A stretch of 64,000 nucleotides of DNA from Actinomycetospora straminea (GTDB lineage: Bacteria; Actinomycetota; Actinomycetes; Mycobacteriales; Pseudonocardiaceae), in NCBI RefSeq assembly GCF_028737255.1, contig NZ_JAQZAN010000006.1, forward strand, positions 124,001 through 188,000. Reading direction: 5' to 3'. A program made the translations under genes and the position numbers. The notes below the pieces were generated by a model. The model did no database searches. It worked only from the letters and a program-made list of their open reading frames with translations, and was not told where the DNA came from. Positions 8,914 through 18,692 of the stretch are shown here, in pieces; positions within the stretch are counted from its first letter, which is position 1; each line of letters starts with the position of its first letter.

Positions 8914-9534
8914 ATGACGCCCGTGACGACCGCCCAGGGTGCGCCGGCGCCTTCCTTCAGCGCGAGGATTCACTCCCTCAACCGGCCCAACGTCGTGAGC
9001 GTGGGGACCATCATCTGGCTCTCCAGCGAGCTGATGTTCTTCGCCGGGCTGTTCGCCATGTACTTCGTCGCGCGCGCGAACGCCGAGGAGTGGCCCCCGC
9101 CGCCCACCGAGCTCGACGTCCCGTACGCGCTGGTGAACACCATCATCCTGGTGGCCTCGTCGTTCACCTGTCAGTACGGCGTGTTCGCGGCCGAGCGGGG
9201 TGACGTCTTCGGCCTGCGGCGCTGGTACGCCATCACCTTCGTGATGGGTCTGATCTTCGTGCTCGGCCAGGTCGTCGAGTACCACACGCTCGTCACCGAG
9301 CACGCCACCACGATCGCGAGCAGCTCCTACGGCTCGGTCTTCTACATCACGACCGGTTTCCACGCGCTGCACGTCACAGGTGGCCTGATCGCCTTCGTCC
9401 TGTTGGTGGCGAGGACGTTCCTGAGCCGGTTCACCCCGGCGCAGGCGACCGCCGCCATCGTCGTCTCGTACTACTGGCACTTCGTGGACGTGGTCTGGAT
9501 CGGCCTGTTCGCCGTCATCTACTTCATCCGCTGA
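8914..9534 (+). CDS. ctaE: cytochrome c oxidase subunit III
   Basis: Membrane subunit III of the aa3-type terminal oxidase. 206 residues with five hydrophobic helices; conserved segments are [54 protein letters not shown] and [15 protein letters not shown] at the end. ATG 8914 has GGAGG 8 nt upstream and gives the usual length (about 200); GTG codons further upstream would add Arg-rich residues not seen in the family. First gene of ctaE-qcrC-qcrA-qcrB, the bc1-aa3 supercomplex operon. Confidence 0.95.
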   Translation: MTPVTTAQGAPAPSFSARIHSLNRPNVVSVGTIIWLSSELMFFAGLFAMYFVARANAEEWPPPPTELDVPYALVNTIILVASSFTCQYGVFAAERGDVFGLRRWYAITFVMGLIFVLGQVVEYHTLVTEHATTIASSSYGSVFYITTGFHALHVTGGLIAFVLLVARTFLSRFTPAQATAAIVVSYYWHFVDVVWIGLFAVIYFIR

Positions 9535-9611
9535 TGGCCACCACGGGCGACACCCCGCACCACCGCCAGGACCACCACCCACGGCGAGGAGAGCTCGAGG
9601 TTGGGCACCCC

Positions 9612-10439
9612 ATGACTGACGAGAAGCCCCGCCCCGCCCGTCCGCGGGCACGGCGCGGGTCGAAGATGCGCCGGCGCCTGTCCGGGCTGCTCGCGCTGGG
9701 CGTCGCGCTGGTCGCCGTCGGCGGCCTCTACACGGTGTTCACCCCGCAGCCCGACCAGGCCGTCGCCGCGGACCCCGCGATCGTCCGCGAGGGCCAGCAG
9801 ATCTACGACAACTCCTGCATCACCTGCCACGGCACCAACCTGCAGGGCGTCCAGGGGCGCGGTCCCAGCCTCATCGGCGTCGGCGAGGCCTCGGTCTACT
9901 ACCAGGTCTCGACCGGCCGCATGCCGCTCGCCGCCCAGGGCGCGGCCGCGGAGCGCAAGCCCCCGCGGTTCGACGAGGCCCAGATCGACGCCCTCGGGGC
10001 GTTCATCCAGGCCAACGGCGGCGGGCCGCAGACGCCCGTGGTCGCCAACGGCGAGGAGCTGCGCGGCGAGGACGTCGGTCGCGGCGGCGAGCTCTTCCGC
10101 CTCAACTGCGCCTCCTGCCACAACTTCACCGGCCGCGGCGGCGCGCTGTCCTCGGGCAAGTTCGCCCCGAACCTCGACCCCGCGTCCGAGGAGCAGATCT
10201 ACGCGGCGATGCTGTCGGGCCCGGCGAACATGCCCACGTTCGCCGACTCCCAGCTCTCCCCCGAGGAGAAGCGGGACATCATCGGCTACATCAAGTCGGT
10301 CTCCAGCAACAACACCGGCGTCAACCCGGGCGGCAACGGCCTCGGCGGCTTCGGCCCGGTGCCCGAGGGCATCGTGGCCTTCTTCGTCGGTCTCGCGGCC
10401 CTCATCGGTATCTCCCTCTGGATCGGATCCCGCCAGTGA
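9612..10439 (+). CDS. qcrC: ubiquinol/menaquinol-cytochrome c reductase dihaem cytochrome c subunit
   Basis: Dihaem cytochrome cc that passes electrons from the Rieske protein directly to oxidase subunit II, replacing a soluble cytochrome c. An N-terminal membrane anchor (residues 22-44) is followed by two haem-c sites, C69-ITC-H73 and C166-ASC-H170. A C-terminal membrane helix [18 protein letters not shown] ends in SRQ. ATG 9612 gives 275 residues, close to mycobacterial QcrC; an in-frame ATG at 9534, overlapping the ctaE stop, would add 26 residues with less biased codons, and an AGGAGAGC/GAGG-rich stretch there looks like the ribosome binding region. Haem attachment needs periplasmic-side export. 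Confidence 0.93.
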   Translation: MTDEKPRPARPRARRGSKMRRRLSGLLALGVALVAVGGLYTVFTPQPDQAVAADPAIVREGQQIYDNSCITCHGTNLQGVQGRGPSLIGVGEASVYYQVSTGRMPLAAQGAAAERKPPRFDEAQIDALGAFIQANGGGPQTPVVANGEELRGEDVGRGGELFRLNCASCHNFTGRGGALSSGKFAPNLDPASEEQIYAAMLSGPANMPTFADSQLSPEEKRDIIGYIKSVSSNNTGVNPGGNGLGGFGPVPEGIVAFFVGLAALIGISLWIGSRQ

Positions 10440-11605
10440 GCACGCGCCCTGCCGACCACGGCGCCAACGCCCCCACCGAGCCCCACCCGTCGGACGCGAC
10501 GCCGCGCATCCCCTCGGACGAGGAGCTCGCGCGGATGAGCACCGACGACCTCGTCCGCCTGGGCAACCAGATCGACGACCTCGAGGTCGTCTCGTCGCGC
10601 GAGCGCTTCCCGGTGCCCGGCACGCGCGCCGAGAAGCGCGCCGAGCGCCAGGTCGCCGGCTGGTTCATCCTGGCGGTCATCGCGGGGATCGCCTTCCTCG
10701 TCGCCTTCATCTGGTGGCCGTGGGAGTACCGGTCGCCCGAGGAGGAGGGCGCGTGGGTGTACGCGCTCTACACGCCGATCATCGGGGTCACCTTCGGCCT
10801 GTCGGTCTTCGGCGTGGGCATGGGCGTCATCGCCTACTCGAAGAAGCTCCTGCCCGAGGACCTCACCATCCAGCAGCGCCACGACGGGCGCTCCAAAGAG
10901 ATCGACCGCCGCACCGCCGCGGCCCGGCTCGTGCAGACCGGGCAGCAGAGCGGGATCGCCCGCCGCAAGCTCATCTACCGGTCGCTCGGGGCCGCCGGCG
11001 GCGTGCTCGGCCTGGGTGTCCTCGTCGCCGCGTTCGGCGGCCTGGTCAAGAACCCGTGGAAGGAGGGCCCGGAGTCCGCGCTGCTCGTCACCGAGTGGAA
11101 GTCGAAGCACGGTGAGCGGGTCTACCTGCGGAAGAACTCCGGCGTCCCGAGCGACGTGGTCCTCGTCAAGGCCGGCGACCTCGAGCCCGGCTCCATGGAG
11201 ACGGTCTTCCCCTTCCGCGAGGAGGAGCGCGAGGACCCCGAGCACCTCGCCGAGGTCCTGCGGTCGGCCGACTCGCCGGTCATGCTCATCCGGCTGCGCC
11301 CGAACGTCGCGGTCATCAAGCGCGAGGGCCAGGAGGACTTCAACTACGGCACGCTGTTCGCCTACTCGAAGATCTGCAGCCACATGGGGTGCCCCACGTC
11401 GCTGTACGAGGACCAGACGAACCGCATCCTCTGCCCCTGCCACCAGTCGCAGTTCCAGGCCAACGAGTACGCCAAGCCCGTCTTCGGCCCGGCTGCCCGT
11501 CCACTGGCGCAACTGCCGATCGCGGTGGACGATCAGGGTTACCTGTACGCACGCAGTGACTTCATCGAACCGGTGGGTCCGGCGTTCTGGGAGCGGAACT
11601 CATGA
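10436..11605 (+). CDS. qcrA: Rieske iron-sulfur subunit of cytochrome bc1
   Basis: Carries the [2Fe-2S] cluster that takes one electron from menaquinol at the Qo site. 389 residues with the long actinobacterial N-terminus and three membrane helices (about 74-94, 107-133, 183-203). Cluster ligands are C314-x-H316 in ICSHMGCP and C333/H336 in LCPCHQSQF, with C319 and C335 forming the stabilising disulfide. GTG 10436 overlaps the qcrC TGA by 4 nt (GTGA), a coupled start. Only the last helix precedes the soluble domain, as in mycobacterial QcrA. Confidence 0.95.
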   Translation: MSTRPADHGANAPTEPHPSDATPRIPSDEELARMSTDDLVRLGNQIDDLEVVSSRERFPVPGTRAEKRAERQVAGWFILAVIAGIAFLVAFIWWPWEYRSPEEEGAWVYALYTPIIGVTFGLSVFGVGMGVIAYSKKLLPEDLTIQQRHDGRSKEIDRRTAAARLVQTGQQSGIARRKLIYRSLGAAGGVLGLGVLVAAFGGLVKNPWKEGPESALLVTEWKSKHGERVYLRKNSGVPSDVVLVKAGDLEPGSMETVFPFREEEREDPEHLAEVLRSADSPVMLIRLRPNVAVIKREGQEDFNYGTLFAYSKICSHMGCPTSLYEDQTNRILCPCHQSQFQANEYAKPVFGPAARPLAQLPIAVDDQGYLYARSDFIEPVGPAFWERNS

Positions 11606-13284
11606 GCTCGATCACCACACCGACCCGCAAGGGCGGCGGCCTGGCGATGAAGCTGGCCGGGACGGCCGCGGACGAGGCGGACAGCCGTTTCCACCCGGCC
11701 GGACCGCTGCGGCGACAGATCAACAAGGTCTTCCCGACGCACTGGTCGTTCATGCTCGGCGAGATCAACATGTACGCGTTCATCGTGCTGCTGCTGTCGG
11801 GCACGTGGCTCGCGGTGTTCTACGACCCGTCAATGGCCGAGACGACCTACGAGGGCGTCTACCCCGGTCTGCGCGGCGTGACGGTGTCGATGGCGTACGA
11901 GTCGACCGTCAACATCTCGATGGACGTCCGCGGCGGCCTGTTCATCCGCCAGGTGCACCACTGGGCGGCGCTGCTGTTCGTCGCGGCGATGATCGCGCAC
12001 ATGATGCGGACGTTCTTCACCGGAGCGTTCCGCCGCCCCCGTGAGACGAACTGGGTGCTCGGCGTCGTCCTGCTGCTCACCGGCATGATCGAGGGCTTCA
12101 TCGGCTACTCGCTGCCCGACGACCTGCTCTCCGGCACCGGGCTGCGCACCGGCCTCTCGGCGATCATCATGTCGATCCCCGTGATCGGCACCTGGTTGCA
12201 CTGGGCGATCCTCGGTGGCGAGTTCCCGGGCGACATCATCATCCCGCGCCTCTACATCGTCCACGTCTTCCTGCTGCCCGGGATCATCCTGGCGGTGATC
12301 GCGCTGCACGTGGCGCTGGTGTGGTTCCAGAAGCACACCCAGTTCCCCGGCCCGGGGCGGACCGAGCGCAACGTCGTGGGCGTCCGCATCCTGCCGACGT
12401 TCGCGGCGAAGGCCAGCGGCTTCACCATCGTCTCGGTCGGCGTCATGGCGATCATGGGTGGCGCGTTCCAGATCAACCCGATCTGGAAGCTCGGCCCGTA
12501 CGACCCGACGCAGGTGTCGGCAGGGTCGCAGCCCGACTTCTACATGGGCATCTTCGACGGGGCGGTCCGCCTGTGGCCGTCGTGGGAGATGTACCTGTTC
12601 GGCCAGTACACGATCCCGGCGATCTTCTTCCCGGCCGTGATCGGGATGGGCATCCTCACCACGCTGCTCGCGCTCTACCCGCTGATCGAGCGCAAGCTGA
12701 CCGGCGACGAGGCGCACCACAACCTGCTGCAGCGCCCGCGTGACGTGCCCGTGCGCACCGCCACCGGCATGATGGCCATGTTCTTCTACTTCTGGCTGCT
12801 GCTGGCGTGCGGCAACGACATCTTCGCCTACACGTTCGACATCTCCCTGAACGTGATGACGTGGGTCGGGCGCATCGGCCTGCTCGTCGGACCGCCGATC
12901 GTGTACTTCGCGACCTACCGGATCTGCCTGGGCCTCCAGCGCAGCGACCGCGAGGTGCTCGAGCACGGCATCGAGACCGGCCACATCAAGCGCTTGCCGC
13001 ACGGCGAGTTCGTCGAGGTGCACCAGCCCCTCGGCGGCGTGGACGACCACGGCCACGCGGTCCCGCTCGCCTACCAGGGCGCCAAGGTGCCGAAGCGCAT
13101 GAACGACCTGGGCTCGGCAGGCTCGCCCCTCAAGGGCGGCTGGTTCCGCCCCGACCCGCCCGAGGAGCAGGACGCCCTCACCGGCGGGGCCCACGGCGGC
13201 GACCCGCTCCAGGTCGAGCCGGGCGAGACCCGCGAGCTCGCGGGCCGTCCGGACGCGGGACGTCCCCGCGACATCCAGGAGTAG
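11602..13284 (+). CDS. qcrB: cytochrome b subunit of bc1 complex
   Basis: Membrane core of the menaquinol-cytochrome c reductase, holding haems bL and bH and both quinone sites. 560 residues. Haem-ligand histidines are in [17 protein letters not shown] and [20 protein letters not shown], 14 residues apart in each helix pair. Eight or so membrane helices are followed by a long hydrophilic C-terminal tail (from about 450) typical of actinobacteria. ATG 11602 overlaps the qcrA TGA (ATGA). The operon ends at a strong hairpin 18 nt downstream. Confidence 0.95.
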   Translation: MSSITTPTRKGGGLAMKLAGTAADEADSRFHPAGPLRRQINKVFPTHWSFMLGEINMYAFIVLLLSGTWLAVFYDPSMAETTYEGVYPGLRGVTVSMAYESTVNISMDVRGGLFIRQVHHWAALLFVAAMIAHMMRTFFTGAFRRPRETNWVLGVVLLLTGMIEGFIGYSLPDDLLSGTGLRTGLSAIIMSIPVIGTWLHWAILGGEFPGDIIIPRLYIVHVFLLPGIILAVIALHVALVWFQKHTQFPGPGRTERNVVGVRILPTFAAKASGFTIVSVGVMAIMGGAFQINPIWKLGPYDPTQVSAGSQPDFYMGIFDGAVRLWPSWEMYLFGQYTIPAIFFPAVIGMGILTTLLALYPLIERKLTGDEAHHNLLQRPRDVPVRTATGMMAMFFYFWLLLACGNDIFAYTFDISLNVMTWVGRIGLLVGPPIVYFATYRICLGLQRSDREVLEHGIETGHIKRLPHGEFVEVHQPLGGVDDHGHAVPLAYQGAKVPKRMNDLGSAGSPLKGGWFRPDPPEEQDALTGGAHGGDPLQVEPGETRELAGRPDAGRPRDIQE

Positions 13285-13301
13285 GCAGCCAGCACGACCC
13301 T

Positions 13302-13342
13302 CGACGGGCCGGGAGCGTCAGCGCGACGCTCCCGGTCCGTCG
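13302..13342 (+). terminator. terminator of ctaE-qcrCAB
   Basis: 18-bp arms (13302-13319 and 13325-13342) with one G-T pair and a 5-nt loop, followed by TGGTTT. It lies 18 nt after the qcrB stop codon. Confidence 0.8.
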
Positions 13343-13614
13343 TGGTTTCGGGGCCTATGCTTCGTCGCCGGCGCCGCACGGGCGCTCTGCGGCTCGACGG
13401 CGGGCCTCCGGGCGGGCGTTCTCGCAGGCCTCATCGGCGCACGGGGTGTGCCAGCGGTGCGTCCTTGCTGGCGTTCAACGCCAGGATCGCCACATCCTCG
13501 ATCGCGCGACACGCCGTGTGCTGCGCCGAGCACCACCCGCGCCGCGCTCCTGCCCCACAGCGACTGGCGCACCCGACTCGATGCCGGGGCGCTGCGCCCA
13601 AGGGCCCGCGAACC

Positions 13615-13764
13615 GGACCGAGGGCGTCACCGGCTGCCTGGGACGCAGCGAGGGCGTCCCTCGCTCCCCCACCAGCCGCGCACGCGCACCCCGGCGACGC
13701 GGACCGAGGGCGCCACCAGCTGCCTCGGACGCAGCCAGGGCGTCCCTCGCTCCCCCGCCAGCCG
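13615..13764. repeat. two 64-bp imperfect direct repeats, period 86 bp
   Basis: Units 13615-13678 and 13701-13764 share 59 of 64 positions by eye, including the block AGGGCGTCCCTCGCTCCCCC. The DNA between them is not conserved. They lie in non-coding DNA and may be remains of a duplicated element. Confidence 0.65.
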
Positions 13765-13828
13765 CCCGCCACCCGCACCCACGCCGCCGTACGCCCCAGA
13801 ACGCCGGACGATGGACACGAACGCGCCG

Positions 13829-13866
13829 TTCGCTCGCCTAGAAGCCACGAACAGCGCGTTCGCTGC
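13829..13866 (+). repeat. dispersed repeat, copy 1
   Basis: TTCGCTCGCCTAGAAGC at its left end and CAGCGCGTTCGCTGC at its right end. A second copy at 23519-23556 matches 34 of 38 bases, and an inverted copy lies at 23430-23474. All are intergenic. Confidence 0.65.
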
Positions 13867-13920
13867 CCCAGCACGCCGCCCCCACGCACGCCGCCCCACC
13901 ACGCCACCACCCACGCACAC

Positions 13921-13956
13921 CACGGCCCCGCCCCGGAGCACCGGGACGGGGCCGTG
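13921..13956 (-). terminator. terminator of ctaC-ctaF
   Basis: 16-bp arms CACGGCCCCGCCCCGG (13921-13936) and its complement (13941-13956) with one mismatch and a 4-nt loop, 36 nt beyond the ctaF stop. The high symmetry would let it stop transcription from either side. Confidence 0.75.
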
Positions 13957-13991
13957 GAGGGCCTTGAGGAGGGCGGGAGGGCGAGCGGCGC

Positions 13992-14390
13992 CTAGTGCGC
14001 CTCGGGACCCGCGTGGTACTCGAACACGAGGCCGCAGATGGCGATGAGCAGCCCGATGCCGGCGAGGACGATCAGCCACCACTGCCACAGGGCGACCCCG
14101 AGGCCGGTCATCGCGGTGCCGCCCGCGACCGCGAGGGGCCAGTAGCTCCCGGGGCTGAAGAAGCCCACGTCGCCGGCGCCGTCGGACACCTCGGCCTCGG
14201 GGTTGTCCTCGGGGCGCTCCTCGAGGCGGCGGGCCACGAAGCGGAAGTACGTCCCGACGATGAGGGTGAGGCCACCGGTCAGCGTCAGGGCGACGATGCC
14301 GACCTCCTCCGCGGAGAGGATGCCGTACACGATCGCGCAGACGAAGCAGAAGACCGTGAGGATCTCGAAGATGCGGGATTCGACTCTCAT
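13992..14390 (-). CDS. ctaF: actinobacterial cytochrome c oxidase subunit IV
   Basis: Small membrane subunit of the aa3 oxidase found in actinobacteria. 132 residues, about four hydrophobic helices: RIFEILTVFCFVCAIVYGIL, VALTLTGGLTLIVGTYFRFV, SYWPLAVAGGTAMTGLG and IVLAGIGLLIAICGLVFEY. Its length matches the family (about 130-140). It lies 40 nt downstream of ctaC, with the ATG at 14390, and is very likely cotranscribed with it. Function inside the complex is not well defined. Confidence 0.93.
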   Translation of the reverse strand: MRVESRIFEILTVFCFVCAIVYGILSAEEVGIVALTLTGGLTLIVGTYFRFVARRLEERPEDNPEAEVSDGAGDVGFFSPGSYWPLAVAGGTAMTGLGVALWQWWLIVLAGIGLLIAICGLVFEYHAGPEAH

Positions 14391-14430
14391 CGGGTCCTCG
14401 CTGACGTCGGGGTGGTGCGGGCGAGCCAGG

Positions 14431-15375
14431 TCATCGGACGGCGAGCTGGGCCGTCGGGTCCGGGTTGATCACGCGGGTGGTGATCGACTCGGGGTTGCAG
14501 AGCTCGCCGCAGTTCAGCGTGGCGAGGGCCTCGTTGGTGGTGAAGCCCTGGCCGGTCTGCGGGTTGATCTGCGTGCGCAGCTGGAGGAACTGGTCGAACT
14601 GCGCCGGCGGCAGCGCGCGCACCTCGAAGTTCATCATCGAGTGGTAGGCGCCGCAGAACTCGGCGCAGCGGCCGACGAAGGCGCCGGGCCGTTCGATCCG
14701 GTCGATGACCCAGGTGTTCTTCTGGTCGTTCGCCGCGGGGTCGGGGATGACGTCCCGCTTGAACAGGAACTCCGGCACCCAGAAGGAGTGGATGACGTCC
14801 TTCGACTCCTGGGTGAACTGGATCGGCCGGTCGGTCGGTAGCACGAGGATCGGCACCGACTCCGTCGTGCCCACCACGGAGGCCGGCAGGCCGTTCGGTC
14901 CCGGCGTCTGGGGATAGGTGAACTCCCAGTTCCACTGGAACCCGGTGACCTGGATCTGCAGCTCGTTGCCCTGCGCGTTCCGGTCGACGACGTTCTGCAC
15001 GACGACGGTGAAGTAGAACAGCACCGCGACGATGATCAGCGGGATCACCGTGAGCACGAGCTCGAGCGGCAGGTTGTACTGGAACTGGCGCGGCAGGTCC
15101 GACGCGCCGGCGCGGCGGCGGTGGAACGCCACGGTCCAGGCCGTCGCCCCCCACACCAGGACGCCGACGACGAGCGCGGCCACCGCGGACCAGGTCCAGA
15201 GCGTGCGCATCTGGGTGGCCTCGGGCGTCACGCCGACCGGCCAGCCGAAGCGGAGGACCTCGTCGACGGAGCAGCCGGAGGTGGTCACGGCCACGGCGAC
15301 GGCCGCGAGGGCCAGGCCCACGGCCCGGCGCGCACGACCGGTGCGGCTCCGGACCGGCGTCCCATCTCGGCGCAC
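14431..15375 (-). CDS. ctaC: cytochrome c oxidase subunit II, lipoprotein
   Basis: Holds the CuA centre that accepts electrons from QcrC. 314 residues. A lipoprotein signal ends in TTSGC (lipidated Cys35), then two membrane helices (about 62-80 and 104-127) and the cupredoxin domain. CuA ligands visible are H196 in DVIHSFWVPE and C237, C241, H245 and M248 in GRCAEFCGAYHSMMNFEV. GTG 15375 has GGAGGAAGG 9 nt upstream. First gene of ctaC-ctaF, divergent from asnB. A TAGTCT hexamer on the minus strand at 15487-15492 may be its -10. Confidence 0.95.
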   Translation of the reverse strand: MRRDGTPVRSRTGRARRAVGLALAAVAVAVTTSGCSVDEVLRFGWPVGVTPEATQMRTLWTWSAVAALVVGVLVWGATAWTVAFHRRRAGASDLPRQFQYNLPLELVLTVIPLIIVAVLFYFTVVVQNVVDRNAQGNELQIQVTGFQWNWEFTYPQTPGPNGLPASVVGTTESVPILVLPTDRPIQFTQESKDVIHSFWVPEFLFKRDVIPDPAANDQKNTWVIDRIERPGAFVGRCAEFCGAYHSMMNFEVRALPPAQFDQFLQLRTQINPQTGQGFTTNEALATLNCGELCNPESITTRVINPDPTAQLAVR

Positions 15376-15642
15376 TGCTGGCTGCCTTCCTCCTCGGGCG
15401 GTGCTCGCCGGTGTCCGCCCAGGTCATCGGACCCGGCGGCGACGCGGCGAGCGGCCCGGCGGACCCGGGCCCCGACGTCGCTGCGGAGACTATCCGAGCG
15501 AGCCACTACGCGCTGTCGGAGGGGCGCGGCGGGTCGGTCGGGAACGGCCCCCGGCCGGGCCCGGAGGGCGTCACCGGATCGATCCCGCCCGGTCGTCATA
15601 CTGGGCCGGCCCGTCCCCGGAACCGGAGGTGTCAGCGGACGC
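15376..15642. promoter_or_regulatory. ctaC/asnB divergent promoter region
   Basis: 267 bp without a gene. Candidate -10 elements are TAGTCT on the minus strand (15487-15492) for ctaC and CATACT on the plus strand (15597-15602) for asnB, with leaders of roughly 105 and 35 nt. No convincing -35 hexamers or operators were seen. Confidence 0.35.
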
Positions 15643-17550
15643 GTGTGCGGCCTGATGGGATTGATCACGTCCGATGGTGCGGGCGCGGCCCGCGCCGGCG
15701 CGGTGCAGGAAAGCCTGACCTGCATGCGCCACCGCGGCCCGGACGAGTCCGGCGAGTGGCACGACGAGGACGTGGTGCTCGGGTTCAACCGGCTGTCCAT
15801 CATCGACGTCGAGGGCTCGCACCAGCCGCTGACGTACGCGAGCGACCGCTACCGCATCGTCTTCAACGGCGAGATCTACAACTACCTCGAGCTGCGCGAG
15901 CAGCTCGCCCGCGACCACGGCGTGCAGTTCGTGACCGAGGGCGACACCGAGGCCATCGTCGCCGCCTACGACGTCTGGGGCGCCGACGCGGTGCGCCGGC
16001 TGCGCGGCATGTTCGCGTTCCTCATCTGGGACACCCACGAGAAGGTGCTCTTCGGCGCCCGCGACCCGTTCGGCATCAAGCCGCTCTTCGTCTCCGCGGG
16101 CCCGCACGGCGTCGCGTTCGCCAGCGAGAAGAAGAGCCTCCTCCAGCTGGCGAAGGCCCTCGACGAGCCGACCACCGCGCCCGACCCCACGGCTCTCCAG
16201 CACTACCTGCAGCTGCAGTACGTGCCCGAGCCGCTGACGCTGCACCGCGCCATCCGCCGCGTCGAGTCGGGGACCAGCTTCACGGTCTCCCCCGGCGAGA
16301 CGGTGTTCGCCGAGCGCTACTTCGAGCCGCAGTTCGACGCCAAGCCCGTCGACGACGAGACGCGACTGCACGCCGAGATCGCCGAGGTGCTGCGCGACTC
16401 GGTGGCCAAGCACATGCGCGCCGACGTCACCGTGGGCTCGTTCCTCTCCGGCGGCATCGACTCGACGGTCATCGCGGCGCTCGCCCGGGAGCACAACCCC
16501 GACCTCATGACCTTCACCAGCGAGTTCGCCCGCGAGGGCTACTCCGAGGCCGACGTCGCCCGCGAGTCGGCCGAGGCGATCGGGGTGCGGCACATCGTCC
16601 GCACGGTCAGCGCGCAGGAGATGATGGACGCGCTGCCGCTCATCGTCTGGTACCTCGACGACCCGGTCGCCGACCCAGCGCTGGTGCCCCTGTGGTTCGT
16701 GGCCCGCGAGGCGCGCCAACACGTCAAGGTCGTGCTCTCCGGCGAGGGCGCCGACGAGCTGTTCGGCGGCTACACGATCTACCGGGAGCCGCTCTCCCTC
16801 GCGCCGTTCGAGAAGCTGCCCGGCGCCGTCCGCAAGCTGGCGGGGGCGCTGTCGACGCGGCTGCCCGACGGGGTGCGCGGGAAGGACCTGCTGCGGCGCG
16901 GCGCGCTGCCCCTCGAGGAGCGCTACTACGGCAACGCGCGGATCTTCCGGAACGACCAGCTCGCCGCGGTGCTGCGGGGCCACGACCCCGAGCTCTCCTA
17001 CACCGACGTCACCGCGCCGATCTACGCCGACTCGGGCAGCTGGGACCCGGTGGCGCGCATGCAGCACGTCGACCTCTTCACCTGGCTGCGCGGCGACATC
17101 CTCGTCAAGGCCGACAAGATGACGATGGCCAACTCGCTCGAGCTGCGCGTGCCGTTCCTCGACCGCGAGGTCTTCGAGGTCGCGTCGCACCTGCCCACCG
17201 AGCAGAAGGTCGCGCACGGCACGACGAAGTACGCGCTGCGCCGGGCCATCGACGGCATCGTCCCGCCGCACGTGCTCCACCGGCGCAAGCTCGGCTTCCC
17301 GGTGCCGATCCGCTACTGGCTCGCCCACGACATGCTCGACTGGGCGCGGCAGATCGTCCGCGAGTCGCAGACCGACGCGATCCTCGACAAGGCGGCGGTC
17401 CTGCGGCTCATCGACGAGCACCGCGTCGGCCCCGTCGACCACTCGCGGCGCATCTGGACACTGCTCGTGTTCATGCTCTGGCACGGCATCTTCGTCGAGG
17501 AGCGCATCCGCCCGGAGATCCCGGAGCCCGACTACCCGGTGTATGCCTGA
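15643..17550 (+). CDS. asnB: glutamine-dependent asparagine synthetase
   Basis: Converts Asp + Gln + ATP to Asn. 635 residues. The start is a GTG followed directly by TGC, so the mature N-terminus is the catalytic Cys of a class II glutaminase; CGLMG, RHRGPDESG, FNRLSIID and FNGEIYNY follow as in the family. The synthetase domain has the pyrophosphate loop LSGGIDST (268-275), SGEGADELFGGY and MANSLELRVPFLD. GGAGGT lies about 12 nt before the start. It stands alone, next to a PfkB kinase gene, as in mycobacterial gene order. In some mycobacterial relatives AsnB is an mDAP amidase, a possible alternative role. Confidence 0.93.
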   Translation: MCGLMGLITSDGAGAARAGAVQESLTCMRHRGPDESGEWHDEDVVLGFNRLSIIDVEGSHQPLTYASDRYRIVFNGEIYNYLELREQLARDHGVQFVTEGDTEAIVAAYDVWGADAVRRLRGMFAFLIWDTHEKVLFGARDPFGIKPLFVSAGPHGVAFASEKKSLLQLAKALDEPTTAPDPTALQHYLQLQYVPEPLTLHRAIRRVESGTSFTVSPGETVFAERYFEPQFDAKPVDDETRLHAEIAEVLRDSVAKHMRADVTVGSFLSGGIDSTVIAALAREHNPDLMTFTSEFAREGYSEADVARESAEAIGVRHIVRTVSAQEMMDALPLIVWYLDDPVADPALVPLWFVAREARQHVKVVLSGEGADELFGGYTIYREPLSLAPFEKLPGAVRKLAGALSTRLPDGVRGKDLLRRGALPLEERYYGNARIFRNDQLAAVLRGHDPELSYTDVTAPIYADSGSWDPVARMQHVDLFTWLRGDILVKADKMTMANSLELRVPFLDREVFEVASHLPTEQKVAHGTTKYALRRAIDGIVPPHVLHRRKLGFPVPIRYWLAHDMLDWARQIVRESQTDAILDKAAVLRLIDEHRVGPVDHSRRIWTLLVFMLWHGIFVEERIRPEIPEPDYPVYA

Positions 17551-17596
17551 ACGTGCGCCACGCAACGGTTCGGTCCCGGTGACGCCCCGAGTCACC

Positions 17597-17602
17597 TAGT
17601 CT
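17597..17602 (+). promoter_or_regulatory. -10 element of the PfkB-kinase gene
   Basis: TAGTCT about 43 nt before the ATG at 17646, giving a short leader that contains GAGAGG as the likely ribosome site. Confidence 0.4.
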
Positions 17603-17645
17603 CGACCGCTGGTCCGAAGGACGTAGCGCGATTCGAGAGGCATCC

Positions 17646-18635
17646 ATGGACGTACTGGGGATCGGCAACGCCATCGTCGACGTGCTGTTCCGCACGGACG
17701 ACGACACCATCCGCGCGCACGAGCTGCCCAAGGGCGGCATGACGCTCATCGACGAGGCCCAGGCGGAGAAGCTCTACACCGAGGCCGGCGAGACGACGGA
17801 GCGCTCGGGCGGCAGCGTCGCCAACACGATCGCCATCGCCGCGGCCCTGGGCGCCGACGCCGGCTACGTCGGCAAGGTGTCCGACGACCGGCTCGGCACC
17901 TCGTTCACCGAGTCGATCCGGTCGCACGGGGTGCACTTCACGACCCCGGCCCTCTCGGGCAGCCCCGCCACCGCGCGGTGCCTGGTGATGGTCACGCCCG
18001 ACGGCGAGCGAACCATGTCGACCTTCCTCGGCGCGTGCACCGCGCTCGGCCCCGACGACATCGAGCAGGACGACGTCGCGGGCTCCACGGTCAGCCTCAT
18101 CGAGGGCTACCTCGCCGACACCGAGCACGCCCGCCGGACGATCGGCAAGGTCGTCGACGCGGCCGCGAAGAGCGAGGCCCGCGTGGGCATGACGCTGTCC
18201 GACGCCGGGTGCGTCGAGCGCCACCGCGAGTACTTCCGCGAGCTGGCCCGCGAGAACGTCGAGATCATCATCGCCGACGAGGACGAGGTCGCGGCCCTGG
18301 TCGGCGACGACCCGGTCACCTCGCTCCTGCGCGGCCGGGGTGGCAACTGCGAGGTCGTCGTCGTCACCCACGGGCCGAAGGGCTCGACGGTGTACGACGC
18401 GGACGACAGCGTCGAGGAGGTCGGGATCCGCGACGCCGACGAGCTCGTCGACACCACCGGCGCCGGCGACGCCTACGCGGGCGGCTTCCTCTACGGGTGG
18501 ACCCGCGGCCTCGACCACGCGACGTCCGGGCGCATCGGCGCCGTCGCCGCGTCGCACGTCGTGGCCCAGCTCGGCGCGCAGCCGCCGGAGGGCCTGCGCG
18601 ACAAGGTCGCCGCCGAGGTGCCCGCCCTGAGGTGA
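17646..18635 (+). CDS. PfkB-family sugar/nucleoside kinase, adenosine-kinase-like
   Basis: Ribokinase-fold kinase, 329 residues. N-terminus MDVLGIGNAIVDVLFRTDDD, the dinucleotide-fold glycine pair SGGSVANT (54-61), and the C-terminal signature DTTGAGDAYAGGF with catalytic D275 and the GAGD anion hole. It resembles the adenosine-kinase subgroup best known from proteobacteria rather than mycobacterial AdoK (Rv2202c), which as I recall begins with SIATDHLM and lacks the KGGMTLID segment. It occupies the AdoK position next to asnB but on the opposite relative strand. Substrate adenosine or another nucleoside is likely but not proven. It ends at a shared bidirectional terminator. Confidence 0.85.
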   Translation: MDVLGIGNAIVDVLFRTDDDTIRAHELPKGGMTLIDEAQAEKLYTEAGETTERSGGSVANTIAIAAALGADAGYVGKVSDDRLGTSFTESIRSHGVHFTTPALSGSPATARCLVMVTPDGERTMSTFLGACTALGPDDIEQDDVAGSTVSLIEGYLADTEHARRTIGKVVDAAAKSEARVGMTLSDAGCVERHREYFRELARENVEIIIADEDEVAALVGDDPVTSLLRGRGGNCEVVVVTHGPKGSTVYDADDSVEEVGIRDADELVDTTGAGDAYAGGFLYGWTRGLDHATSGRIGAVAASHVVAQLGAQPPEGLRDKVAAEVPALR

Positions 18636-18642
18636 CCCGCCG

Positions 18643-18686
18643 ACGACGAAGGGCCCCGGACCTGCTGGTCCGGGGCCCTTCGTCGT
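18643..18686. terminator. bidirectional terminator between PfkB kinase and HesB genes
   Basis: Perfect 20-bp arms (18643-18662, 18667-18686) around a TGCT loop. It serves both convergent genes, ending 6 nt from the HesB stop. Confidence 0.85.
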
Positions 18687-18692
18687 GTCAGC

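Larger units (their letters stand above)
13343..13920. other. 578-bp non-coding, repeat-rich spacer between two terminators
   Basis: No supported gene. Open frames run through it on both strands but have no family resemblance, no ribosome site and low-complexity Arg/Pro translations. It contains a 17-bp palindrome CTGGCGTT-c-AACGCCAG (13468-13484), two 64-bp imperfect direct repeats (13615-13678 and 13701-13764) and one copy of a dispersed 38-45 bp repeat (13829-13866). A TATGCT hexamer at 13356 could be a -10 element for a small RNA, but no matching -35 is evident. Confidence 0.5.

Noticed and set aside
13343..13920. Several 60-200 codon open frames in the repeat region
   Set aside because: Low-complexity translations, no ribosome site, no similarity to known families.
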